Source of the DNA: Corynebacterium sp.
GTDB lineage: Bacteria > Actinomycetota > Actinomycetes > Mycobacteriales > Mycobacteriaceae
Length of the DNA: 64,000 bases
Assembly: GCF_022712195.1 (NCBI RefSeq)
Contig: NZ_JALAGY010000087.1
Span: 42,780-106,779 of the forward strand
Direction: 5' to 3'
The stretch's first letter is position 1; each line of letters opens with the position of its first letter. Both the position numbers and the translations under genes were made by a program. Shown here piece by piece: positions 1 through 7,826 of this stretch. A model generated the notes under the pieces. That model did not search any database and was not told the DNA's origin. It saw only the letters and a list, made by a program, of their open reading frames with translations.

Positions 1-1
1 C

Positions 2-2044
2 ACCCGCCGGGTCCACTACGCCTCCGGCTACTACTCCCACGGCAGGGGCTTCCGTCCCGACTTCCCCGGTGAAGAGGACTTCACCGGCCAGATCATCCAC
101 CCCCAGGAGTGGCCGGCGGACCTCGACTGCGAAGGGCGCCGCATCGTGGTCATCGGTTCCGGCGCCACCGCGATCACCCTGGTCCCCGCCCTCGAGAAGG
201 CCGGGGCGGACGTCACCATGCTGCAGCGCAGCCCCAGCTACGTCGCCCCGCTGCCCGAGGTCGACTTCATCAGCCGCATCTGGAAGACACTGCTGCCGGA
301 CGGGCCGGCGTACCGTGTGGCCCGCTTCAACCACGCCGCCCGGGACATGGCGCAGTTCGTGGTCGCCCAGCGCGCCCCGTGGCTGTTCAAGAAGGCACTG
401 CGACTGATGCAGCGCCCCTACCTCTCCAAGGACCAGATCGACGAGCACTTCACCCCCCGCTACAACCCCTGGGACCAGCGCGTCTGCAAGGCGCCCAACG
501 GCGACATCTTCTCCGCGCTGAAGCGCAACGCCCACGTCGTCACCGACACCATCGACCGGTTCACCGCCGACGGTGTCCGACTGTCGTCCGGCCGGGAACT
601 GCCGGCCGACATCATCGTCACCGCGACGGGCCTGGAGATCGAGGTCTTCGGCGGCGGCACCCTCAGCATCGACGGCGAACCCCTCGACAACCACCGGCAG
701 GTCTTCTACCGGGGCATCATGCTCGCCGGCCTGCCGAACTTCAGCTTCACCGTCGGCTACGTGAACGCGTCCTGGACACTGCGCTCGGACATGGTGTCCC
801 GCTACATGGTCAAGCTGTGGAAGACCGGCGAGGAGTACTACAGCCCCGCCCTGGTGCCGGGCCGCAACGACCGCCCGTTGCTCGACTTCGACGCCGGCTA
901 CATCAGGCGTGGGGAGCACCGGCTGCCCACCCAGGGCGACGGTTCCCCCTGGCAGTACACGCAGAACTACCTCGCCGAGCTCCCCGACCTGGCCTTCGGG
1001 GACCAGCGCCGCGACATGGTGTTCGGGGAGCACTGCCTGCAGCAGGCCGGCGCCGCCCGTCCGGGGCCGGACGTGCAGACCGTCAGCGTCGACAGCCCCT
1101 TCGTCGCCACCGACACGCGGTCGCTCCCGCCGACCGAGACCGTCACCGTGGACGGCCGGACGGTGCGGGTGCGGCGCGGCGGTCCGTCCGGCGCCGACAG
1201 TGCTGCCGAGGGGGCCGTGGTCATGATCCACGGCATCGGGCGTTCCCTGGAGGACTGGGACGACCAGGCGGTCCTCATCGGCGAGAACAGCAGGTACGTC
1301 GCCCTGGACATCCCCGGCTTCGGGTTCAGCGACCCCGCGGCCCGGGTGACACTCGCCGACACCGCAGACCTGCTGTGGAAGGTCCTCGACGAGCTCGGGG
1401 AGTCCCGGGTCAACCTGGTGGGCAACTCCCTGGGCGGGGCACTGTCGATGGAGATGACCGCACAGCGTCCTGACGACGTCGCCAGCGTCTCCCTCGTCGA
1501 CCCCGCCGGGTTCGGCGACAGCACCACACCCCTGCTGCGCCTGATCGCCGTGCCCGGCCTGGGACGGCTCAATGCCGCGACCACGCGGCTGCGGGCGATC
1601 CACCAGCCGGTCGAGCACGTCATCCTGCGTCGTCCCGGAGCGGCCACGCGCCGACGGGTCGCACTCCAGGGACGCATCGCCCGCCACCCGCACCGCACCC
1701 CGACCTTCTACTCCTTCGTCCGGCAGCTCGGGACCCCGCTCGGGATCCGGGAAGGCTGGCGCCGTGACCTGATCGCACGGTTCAACAGGGCCACCGCCGG
1801 GACCACCCCGGTCATGCTCTCCTGGGGCCGGAAGGACCTGATCCTGCCGTACTCGGACTTCCGCGCCGGGCTCGAGCAGATCGACGTGCGGGACGCGGTG
1901 GTCTTCGACGACTGCGGCCACATGCCCCAGCTCGAGTACCCGCAGGAGTTCGCGGAACAGTACCAGCGCTTCCTGCTCGGGGTCTGGGCGACGCCCCAGG
2001 ACGAGAACCGCACTGACGCGAACCAGAAGGAGACGGTGAACTGA
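2..2044 (+). CDS. Baeyer-Villiger-type flavin monooxygenase fused to alpha/beta hydrolase (5' end outside window)
   Basis: The frame is open from the left edge, so the N-terminal FAD-binding part is missing; 680 residues are visible. Near residue 27 stands FTGQIIHPQEWP, which fits the Baeyer-Villiger fingerprint FxGxxxHxxxWP, followed by a second Rossmann glycine motif (VIGSGATA, about residue 50) for NADPH. From about residue 390 the chain changes to an alpha/beta hydrolase: oxyanion HGIG, nucleophile elbow GNSLGG (Ser about 476), an acidic residue in GRKD and a His in CGHMPQ. Known family logic: the first half inserts oxygen next to a ketone to give an ester, and the second half could hydrolyse that ester in the same polypeptide. 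An SDR gene starts 2 nt after the stop, so the two are almost certainly cotranscribed. The order monooxygenase, hydrolase, SDR resembles the mycobacterial mymA region, where the first two are separate genes. Substrate unknown. Confidence 0.88.
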   Translation, partial: TRRVHYASGYYSHGRGFRPDFPGEEDFTGQIIHPQEWPADLDCEGRRIVVIGSGATAITLVPALEKAGADVTMLQRSPSYVAPLPEVDFISRIWKTLLPDGPAYRVARFNHAARDMAQFVVAQRAPWLFKKALRLMQRPYLSKDQIDEHFTPRYNPWDQRVCKAPNGDIFSALKRNAHVVTDTIDRFTADGVRLSSGRELPADIIVTATGLEIEVFGGGTLSIDGEPLDNHRQVFYRGIMLAGLPNFSFTVGYVNASWTLRSDMVSRYMVKLWKTGEEYYSPALVPGRNDRPLLDFDAGYIRRGEHRLPTQGDGSPWQYTQNYLAELPDLAFGDQRRDMVFGEHCLQQAGAARPGPDVQTVSVDSPFVATDTRSLPPTETVTVDGRTVRVRRGGPSGADSAAEGAVVMIHGIGRSLEDWDDQAVLIGENSRYVALDIPGFGFSDPAARVTLADTADLLWKVLDELGESRVNLVGNSLGGALSMEMTAQRPDDVASVSLVDPAGFGDSTTPLLRLIAVPGLGRLNAATTRLRAIHQPVEHVILRRPGAATRRRVALQGRIARHPHRTPTFYSFVRQLGTPLGIREGWRRDLIARFNRATAGTTPVMLSWGRKDLILPYSDFRAGLEQIDVRDAVVFDDCGHMPQLEYPQEFAEQYQRFLLGVWATPQDENRTDANQKETVN

Positions 2045-2046
2045 CG

Positions 2047-2856
2047 ATGTTCATGCCCGAGAAGAACGGACCCCGTACAGTGCTGGTGACCGGAGCCGCC
2101 TCCGGCCTCGGGCTGGAGATCTCCCGGCAGTTCCTGGCCAAGGGCGACCGGGTGATCCTCACCGACCTCCACGAGGAGGCCCCGTCGGCCGTCCGGGGGC
2201 TGGACGGCGACTGGAGCTACCGCCGGCTCGACGTGACCCGTGACGAGGACTGGCAGGACGCGGCGGACTCCGTCGACGCCCTGGACATCCTCGTCAGCAA
2301 CGCCGGCATCGCCATCGGCGGCCGGATCACCGAGACGAGGATGGACACCTGGCAGAAGGCCCTCGACATCAACCTCCTCGGCTCCGTCCGCGCACTGCGG
2401 GCCTTCGTCCCGAAGATCAGCAAGGGCGGGCGGGTCGTGCTCACCGCCTCCGCGGCCGGCCTGGTCCACGCACCGGCGATGGCGACGTACAACGCGACGA
2501 AGGCGGCCACCGTCGCCCTCGGGGAGACGATGGACGCCGAGCTGCGGCACCGGAAGATCAGCACCACCGTGATCTGCCCGCAGTTCTTCAAGTCCGGCCT
2601 GTCGGACTCGCTCATCGGTGACGATGACGCGATGGACGCCGTCGCCCGCGTCCTGCTCAGCAAGACCTGGTTGACCTCGGAGATCATCGCACGGCGCGCG
2701 GTGAAGGGGATCGGGGCGCGACGGTCCGTGGTCACCCCCGACGGCATCGCCACGTTCAGCTGGTACTCCAAGCGCTTCACGCGGATCCCGTACCTCTTCA
2801 CGCTCCGCACCATCGGTCGTGCCGTGGCGTGGCAGGTGAAGCGCAGCACGACCTAG
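2047..2856 (+). CDS. Short-chain dehydrogenase/reductase (SDR)
   Basis: This 269-residue classical SDR probably interconverts an alcohol and a ketone using NAD(P). The cofactor loop TGAASGLG is at residues 15-22, the NAG motif is in LVSNAG, the catalytic Ser is about 135 and YNATK supplies Tyr148 and Lys152. The acidic residue after beta-2 (TDLHEE) favours NAD over NADP, which is an inference. It starts 2 nt after the monooxygenase-hydrolase fusion, so it is in the same operon; a dehydrogenase making the ketone substrate, or oxidising the released alcohol, would fit. The C-terminal 60 residues are basic and hydrophobic (ending in VAWQVKRS), as in mycobacterial SDRs of lipid metabolism. Confidence 0.9.
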   Translation: MFMPEKNGPRTVLVTGAASGLGLEISRQFLAKGDRVILTDLHEEAPSAVRGLDGDWSYRRLDVTRDEDWQDAADSVDALDILVSNAGIAIGGRITETRMDTWQKALDINLLGSVRALRAFVPKISKGGRVVLTASAAGLVHAPAMATYNATKAATVALGETMDAELRHRKISTTVICPQFFKSGLSDSLIGDDDAMDAVARVLLSKTWLTSEIIARRAVKGIGARRSVVTPDGIATFSWYSKRFTRIPYLFTLRTIGRAVAWQVKRSTT

Positions 2857-2880
2857 GCTGCCGGGGCGGGTCAGACGGAG

Positions 2881-3714
2881 CTATGACCGGTCGTCCATGA
2901 GCCCCAGCGAGTCCCAGGCGCGTTCGACCGCGGCCAGGGAGGAGCGGGACGCCGACCGTGCGAGCACGGCGAGGATCGCCTGGACGACGGAGACGATGGC
3001 GGTCAGCGACGGCGTCGCGTCGGCCCCTTCGATCGGGGTGAGGATCACGTGGTCGGCCGCGTCCGTCAGGGGGGACGACTGCAGGTCGGTGAGGACGCCG
3101 ACCGTCGCACCCTTGTCACGGCCCAGTTCGGTGAGGTCGCGCAGCGCCTTGGTCAGACGCCACACGTTGATCACGATGAGGCAGTCGCGCTCGTCCATGT
3201 GGGAGACCGCGACGGCCTGGGTCGTCGCCGGGCCGGCGGCGACCTGGATGTCGTACCCGTGGATGGACCCCAGGTAGGAGAGGATCTGCGCCGGGCCGGC
3301 ACCGGAACCGGTGGTGATGACGACGGTGCGCCGTGCGGTGTGGATGGCGTCGGCGATGGCGTTGATCGCCCGGATGTTCTCCGGTGTCGACGCGGCAGAC
3401 AGGTTCGTCATGTCCTGACGGAGCCCCAGCGAGACGGCGTCCGAGGCGGTCGCGCGCTCCGGCTCGGTGGAGGAGATGGAGTCGAGGTACTCCGAACGGA
3501 CCCGCTGCCGCAGGTCGGCCCACCCGTCGAAGTCGAGCTGCTGTGCGGTGCGCACCACCGTGGAGACGTTCACCCCGGCACGCTCGGCGACCTCGCGGGC
3601 GGAGGCGTACGAGGCGAACTGCGGCATCCGGGCGATGATCCGCACCACCCGCTCCGCCTGGGTTCCGAGGGGTGAGCGTGCGGCCCGCTCCTCGAGCAAG
3701 GTCTCAACCGTCAC
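2881..3714 (-). CDS. RpiR/MurR-family transcriptional regulator
   Basis: A 277-residue protein with an N-terminal RpiR-type helix-turn-helix (about residues 15-75, containing ASAREVAERAGVNVSTVVRT) and a C-terminal SIS sugar-phosphate-binding fold (about 120-250, with TTGSGAGPAQ). I chose the GTG at 3714 because it gives the usual family length; the frame stays open upstream but that translation is low-complexity Arg/Pro/Ser. It follows the ABM-like gene by 49 nt on the same strand and is divergent from the MFS/amidohydrolase operon, so it is the obvious candidate regulator for that operon. The ligand is not predictable from sequence. Confidence 0.85.
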   Translation of the reverse strand: MTVETLLEERAARSPLGTQAERVVRIIARMPQFASYASAREVAERAGVNVSTVVRTAQQLDFDGWADLRQRVRSEYLDSISSTEPERATASDAVSLGLRQDMTNLSAASTPENIRAINAIADAIHTARRTVVITTGSGAGPAQILSYLGSIHGYDIQVAAGPATTQAVAVSHMDERDCLIVINVWRLTKALRDLTELGRDKGATVGVLTDLQSSPLTDAADHVILTPIEGADATPSLTAIVSVVQAILAVLARSASRSSLAAVERAWDSLGLMDDRS

Positions 3715-3763
3715 CGCGGGTGCCCCGTTCTCTCCATGGTCCGGCGGTACCCGGCCGGACCCG

Positions 3764-4102
3764 TCAGACAATCTCGAATATCTCGCTTGTTGCAGACACG
3801 ATATCACCTGCGCAGGCGAGGATCCCCGCCGAGAAGGACTCCCGGACCGGATCCGCCTGCCAGTCCGCGTAGGCCTGCCGGTCCGGCCATTCGGCGACGA
3901 CGAGGACGGTGTCGGTGGTGCCGCCGCCCTCGCAGCCTTCGCCGGCTTCGCCGCTCTCGCTGTCGTCAGCGGCGGAACGCAGCCCGAGTGTGGTGGATGT
4001 GGCGCCGGAGGCCTCCAGGATGCCCGCGGTCCCGTAGTAACGGACAACGTCGGTGCCGCGCCCCGCGGGGACCCGGAGTGTGAGAAGTGTGAGACAAGTC
4101 AT
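3764..4102 (-). CDS. ABM-fold (antibiotic biosynthesis monooxygenase-like) small protein
   Basis: 112 residues with the ferredoxin-like dimeric alpha/beta-barrel pattern: a first beta strand MTCLTLLTLRVPAG, a central strand DTVLVVAEW and the helix PDRQAYADWQADP typical of ABM/quinol monooxygenase proteins. A Glu/Gly-rich insertion (about residues 45-60) sits between the strands and is unusual. Members oxidise quinols without cofactors or act as small ligand-binding dimers. It is first in a two-gene unit with the RpiR regulator and divergent from the MFS transporter, so a role in handling the imported compound is an inference. The SD is weak (TTGGA just before ATG). Confidence 0.65.
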   Translation of the reverse strand: MTCLTLLTLRVPAGRGTDVVRYYGTAGILEASGATSTTLGLRSAADDSESGEAGEGCEGGGTTDTVLVVAEWPDRQAYADWQADPVRESFSAGILACAGDIVSATSEIFEIV

Positions 4103-4174
4103 GTTCCAAGTGTTGCATGGATCACGTCATACATCTAGTGGTGCATTCCACACCGAAAGTGAATGGAGGTCGTG
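4103..4174. promoter_or_regulatory. Divergent control region between ABM/RpiR and MFS/amidohydrolase operons
   Basis: This 72-bp gap must hold both promoters. It is AT-richer than its surroundings and carries an imperfect inverted pair, GTGTTGCATGG on the left and TGCATTCCACAC on the right, a plausible RpiR operator. A clean GGAGG lies at 4165-4169 for the rightward gene. The operator assignment is inference only. Confidence 0.4.
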
Positions 4175-5599
4175 ATGACCACATCGACGGGCGCATCGAG
4201 CGCCCAGCAGGAAGAACTACTCGCACGTCTCGACAAGCTCGAGCCCGGCAAGCCGCACCGCCGTCTCATGGTCATGGGCGGCCTCGGCTACACCTTCGAC
4301 TCCTTCGACGGCCAGCTCATGGGGTACGCGCTCTCAGCGCTGATCGTCATCTGGGCGATTCCCGAATCAGTGTCCGGCTGGCTCCTGTCGTCGATCTTCT
4401 TCGGCTACCTCGTCGGGGCACTGGTCTCCGGCGTCCTCGCCGACAGGTTCGGCCGCCGCAAGCTGATGATGACAGCGCTGCTGATCTTCTCCGCGTGCAG
4501 CCTCCTGATGGGAACGGCGAACTCCGTGGCCGAGCTGTTCATCTGGAGGGCTCTGTCGGGAATCGGCATCGGCGCGGAAACCGCCCTGATCGCCCCCTAC
4601 ATCTCCGAGTTCCTGCCGGCGCGGGTGCGCGGGAAGTTCGTGTCCCGGACCGTGGGCTTCCTGGCCTTCGGCTACATCCTCGCCGGTGTCCTCGCCCCGA
4701 TCATCATCTCCCCGAACCCCGAGGTCGGCTGGCGCATCGCCGCCGTGGTCGCCGCGCTGCCCGTCATCCTGCTGCTCTGGTGGCGTCGCGCCCTGCCGGA
4801 GTCCCCCCGTTTCCTGCTGTCCAAGGGGCGGATCGAGGAGGCGACCGCGGTCATCGAGGAGTTCGAACGCCGCAGTGGAGTCGAGCCCGAGAAGAACGCC
4901 GCCATCGCCGCCGAGGCACCGGCACCGAAGGCGGTCGGCGGGGACAACCTGGAGTCCGAGGCCAGGGTGTCCAGCCGCGGGCCGTTATCCACCCTCGCTG
5001 CGCTGTGGAGAGGACCGCTGTTCCGCACCACCATGGTGATCTGGGTCCTCTGGTTCATCCTCACCGGCGTGAACTACGGTTTCTCCAGCTGGCTCCCGGC
5101 ACTGCTGGTCACCGCCAAGGGTTTCAGCCTGACCGGGTCGTTCCTCTTCTCCTTCGTGACTGCCCTGGCCCAGATCCCGGGCTACTACGTGGCGAGCATG
5201 CTGATCGACCGGATGGAACGTAAGTGGCTGATCGCCATCTACGCCACCGGTGCCACGGTCTCGGCCGTGATCATCGCCCTGGCCGGCAACGTCGGGATGC
5301 TGCTGCTCGGTTCGTCGCTGCTCGCGGCCTTCACCAACGGTGTCGCCGCGGTGTACTACACCTACACCTCCGAGCTCTACCCGACCTCCATCCGTGCCAC
5401 AGGCATGGGTGTGGCCTCGGCCGTCGGCCGTATCGGGGCGATCACCGCCCCCATCGCCATCGGCTACATGTACGCCTCCATCGGCTTCACCAACGTCTTC
5501 CTCGTCCTCGTCGGAGCGTTGGCCGTCGCCGTCGTCTTCATCGTGGCCTTCGGCGAGAAGACCTCCGGACGCGCCCTCAACGAGGACGTCCCCGACTAG
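4175..5599 (+). CDS. MFS transporter (metabolite:H+ symporter-like)
   Basis: A 474-residue inner-membrane protein with about 12 helices. The loop 2-3 signature is DRFGRRK and there is a family-typical ALPESPRFLLSKGR after helix 6. A charged cytoplasmic loop (about residues 225-270) precedes helix 7. The ATG at 4175 is 5 nt after GGAGG (4165-4169); an upstream in-frame ATG at 4163 overlaps that SD and is less likely. The amidohydrolase follows after 64 nt with its own SD, suggesting uptake followed by hydrolysis of one compound. Substrate is unknown; aromatic acid, sugar-acid and amide substrates are all possible. Confidence 0.88.
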   Translation: MTTSTGASSAQQEELLARLDKLEPGKPHRRLMVMGGLGYTFDSFDGQLMGYALSALIVIWAIPESVSGWLLSSIFFGYLVGALVSGVLADRFGRRKLMMTALLIFSACSLLMGTANSVAELFIWRALSGIGIGAETALIAPYISEFLPARVRGKFVSRTVGFLAFGYILAGVLAPIIISPNPEVGWRIAAVVAALPVILLLWWRRALPESPRFLLSKGRIEEATAVIEEFERRSGVEPEKNAAIAAEAPAPKAVGGDNLESEARVSSRGPLSTLAALWRGPLFRTTMVIWVLWFILTGVNYGFSSWLPALLVTAKGFSLTGSFLFSFVTALAQIPGYYVASMLIDRMERKWLIAIYATGATVSAVIIALAGNVGMLLLGSSLLAAFTNGVAAVYYTYTSELYPTSIRATGMGVASAVGRIGAITAPIAIGYMYASIGFTNVFLVLVGALAVAVVFIVAFGEKTSGRALNEDVPD

Positions 5600-5663
5600 G
5601 GGCGCGCCGCGCCACCTGTACCACCCTGTAACAACCACCGTCGTCTGCAAAGGAGACACCTGA

Positions 5664-6893
5664 ATGAGCATCCGCATCATCAACGCGCACACCCTCGAGC
5701 CCGAGACCGGCGAACGCCGGGACGGCGCCTGGATCGACGTCAGGGACGGACGGATCACCGCCACCGGCACCGGTGAACCACCCGCCGCCGACGACGGGGT
5801 CGAGGTGATCGACGCCGCCGGTGCCACGGTGATGCCCGGACTCGTCGACGCCCACGTGCACATCCTCATCACCTCCACCGACAGTGCAGACCGGGCGAAC
5901 TGGTCACCGGGCTACGCCACCGTGCGCGCCCTGCTCTCCGCCGGGGACATGCTGCGACGCGGCTTCACCACCGTGCGGGACGTCGGAGGCGCCGACCACG
6001 GGATGGCCCGCGCCCTCGAGGAGGGGCTCCTCCCCGGACCCCGCCTGATCTTCGGGGGCAAGGCCCTGTCACAGACCGGCGGCCACGGGGACTTCCGCAC
6101 CCTCAACGACGACTCCTGCGGGTGCTGCCAGCTCTCACCGGACTTCGCCCGCGTCGTCGACGGCGTCGACTCCGTCCGGCACGCCGCCCGCGACGAGTTC
6201 CGCAAGGGCGCACAGCACCTGAAGGTGCTGGTCTCCGGCGGTGTCGCCTCACCGGCGGACGAGATCTCCGCCGTCCAGTACACCCGCGAGGAGATCCGGG
6301 CCGCCGTCGTCGAGGCGGAGAACCACAACCGCTACGTCACCGTGCACGCCTACCACCCCAGGGCCGTCAACGCGGCCCTGGAGGAGGGCGTGCGGTGTGT
6401 GGAGCACGGCAACCTCATCGACGACGAGTCCATCCGCCTGCTGGTGGAGAACGACGCCTACCTGGTGCCCACCATCATCACCTACCAGGCGATGTACGAG
6501 GCAGGGGACGCCTCCGGCCTGTCGCCCGCGTCGCTGAAGAAGCTCGACGAGGTCCGCCTCGCCGCCGTCGACAACCTCGAGAAGGCCTACCGCGCCGGGG
6601 TCAACATCGTCTACGGCAGTGACCTGCTCGGCGGCCTGCAGTACCGCCAGCTCGACGAGTTCCGGATCCGGGCGCAGGTGATCCCGAACCTCGACGTGAT
6701 CCGCAGCGCCACGAGCACCGCCGCGCGACTGCTGCACATGGAGGGCGAGATCGGCACCCTCGCCGGAGGCGCCCACGCCGACCTGATCATCGTCGACGGA
6801 GACCCGGAGCAGGACATCGAGGTGCTCGCCGCACCCGACCGCCACCTGCGCCACGTCATCAGGGGCGGGCAGGTCGTGGACGGCCTCGGGTAG
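5664..6893 (+). CDS. Metal-dependent amidohydrolase (imidazolonepropionase/prolidase-like)
   Basis: 409 residues of the amidohydrolase superfamily. The first metal-binding pair is H64-x-H66 in GLVDAHVHI, a Lys likely to be the carboxylated bridge lies in LKVLVSGG, His ligands lie in VTVHAYH and CVEHGNLI, and the last Asp is in VYGSDLLGG. A C-terminal strand (GAHADLIIVDGDP) rebuilds the small beta-sandwich. This set is typical of the Xaa-Pro dipeptidase/imidazolonepropionase-like branch, which cleaves C-N bonds in cyclic amides or dipeptides. SD AAAGGAG precedes the ATG. It is paired with the MFS importer upstream; the substrate is not recognisable. Confidence 0.87.
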   Translation: MSIRIINAHTLEPETGERRDGAWIDVRDGRITATGTGEPPAADDGVEVIDAAGATVMPGLVDAHVHILITSTDSADRANWSPGYATVRALLSAGDMLRRGFTTVRDVGGADHGMARALEEGLLPGPRLIFGGKALSQTGGHGDFRTLNDDSCGCCQLSPDFARVVDGVDSVRHAARDEFRKGAQHLKVLVSGGVASPADEISAVQYTREEIRAAVVEAENHNRYVTVHAYHPRAVNAALEEGVRCVEHGNLIDDESIRLLVENDAYLVPTIITYQAMYEAGDASGLSPASLKKLDEVRLAAVDNLEKAYRAGVNIVYGSDLLGGLQYRQLDEFRIRAQVIPNLDVIRSATSTAARLLHMEGEIGTLAGGAHADLIIVDGDPEQDIEVLAAPDRHLRHVIRGGQVVDGLG

Positions 6894-6924
6894 GTCCCGT
6901 CGGGTGCCCCGCCCCGGGGACTTT

Positions 6925-6976
6925 TCTCAGGGACACCTCTCAGGGAGGTTTCTCAGGGACGTTTCTCAGGGGCATC
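6925..6976. repeat. Four tandem 13-bp direct repeats (TCTCAGGGA core)
   Basis: The core TCTCAGGGA begins at 6925, 6938, 6951 and 6964, an exact 13-bp period; the last copy reads TCTCAGGGG. The 4-bp linkers differ (CACC, GGTT, CGTT, CATC), so the core is what is kept. The array lies just upstream of the promoter of the FtsX-type ABC operon, where an activator could bind. Confidence 0.8.
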
Positions 6977-7003
6977 CCGGATGTGCTGGCGTCCACGGCC
7001 CCC

Positions 7004-7042
7004 TACTCTCGTGAGGTAACGACGGGGAGAACCGTTCTCCCC
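7004..7042 (+). promoter_or_regulatory. Promoter (TACTCT) and 5' hairpin of ABC operon
   Basis: TACTCT at 7004-7009 is a plausible -10. It is followed by a perfect 8-bp stem GGGGAGAA/TTCTCCCC (7024-7031 and 7035-7042) with a 3-nt loop in the expected leader, ahead of GAGAGGA and the GTG start at 7066. Confidence 0.5.
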
Positions 7043-7065
7043 CACCGCGAGAGAGGACCAGACCA

Positions 7066-7821
7066 GTGGAATCCCGGACGACCGTCACCACCGCACACTC
7101 CGCCGCCCGCGCCGAGGGCCTGACGAAGACCTACGGCGCGGGCGACACCCGCGTCACCGCCCTGGACGACGTCACCGTCGACTTCACCCGCGGCGAGTTC
7201 ACCGCGATCATGGGGCCGTCCGGCTCCGGCAAGTCCACCCTGATGCACTGCATGGCAGGCCTGGACAGCCCCACCTCCGGCTCGGCGTTCCTCGGTGACA
7301 CAGACATCTCCCGGCTGGGGGACAAGGCACTGACCGCACTGAGACGCGACCGGCTGGGATTCATCTTCCAGTCCTTCAACCTGGTACCCACGCTCACCGC
7401 GGCGGAGAACATCACCCTGCCCATCGACATCGCCGGGGACAAGGTGGACAAGGAGTGGTTCGCGGAGATCACCTCCCGCCTCGGACTGACCGACCGGCTG
7501 GGCCACCGGCCCTCGGAACTCTCCGGTGGCCAGCAGCAGCGCGTCGCCTGCGCCCGAGCCCTCGTCGCCCGACCCGAGATCATCGTCGGCGACGAACCGA
7601 CGGGCAACCTGGACTCCAACTCCTCGGCGGAGGTCCTCGACATCCTGCGCACCGCCGTGGACCGCGACGACCAGACCGTGGTCATCGTCACCCACGACGC
7701 CAAGGCCGCGGCCTACGCCGACCGTGTGGTCTTCCTCGCCGACGGCCGGATCGTCCACGAGCTGCGCGACCCGGACGTGGAGCAGATCCTGACCACGATG
7801 ACCGGTATCGAGGGGTTGTAG
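7066..7821 (+). CDS. ABC transporter ATP-binding protein, MacB/LolD/FtsE-like
   Basis: 251 residues with Walker A GPSGSGKST (about residue 50), Q-loop FQSFNLVPTLTA, signature LSGGQQQR, Walker B IIVGDEPTGNLDS and switch His in VTHD. The FQSFNL and DEPTGNLDS forms are characteristic of the type VII ABC (MacB, LolD, FtsE) family, whose ATPases drive mechanotransmission rather than classic import. GTG start 9 nt after GAGAGGA. The large FtsX-type permease starts 6 nt downstream, giving a complete two-gene system. Confidence 0.95.
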   Translation: MESRTTVTTAHSAARAEGLTKTYGAGDTRVTALDDVTVDFTRGEFTAIMGPSGSGKSTLMHCMAGLDSPTSGSAFLGDTDISRLGDKALTALRRDRLGFIFQSFNLVPTLTAAENITLPIDIAGDKVDKEWFAEITSRLGLTDRLGHRPSELSGGQQQRVACARALVARPEIIVGDEPTGNLDSNSSAEVLDILRTAVDRDDQTVVIVTHDAKAAAYADRVVFLADGRIVHELRDPDVEQILTTMTGIEGL

Positions 7822-7826
7822 ACGCC

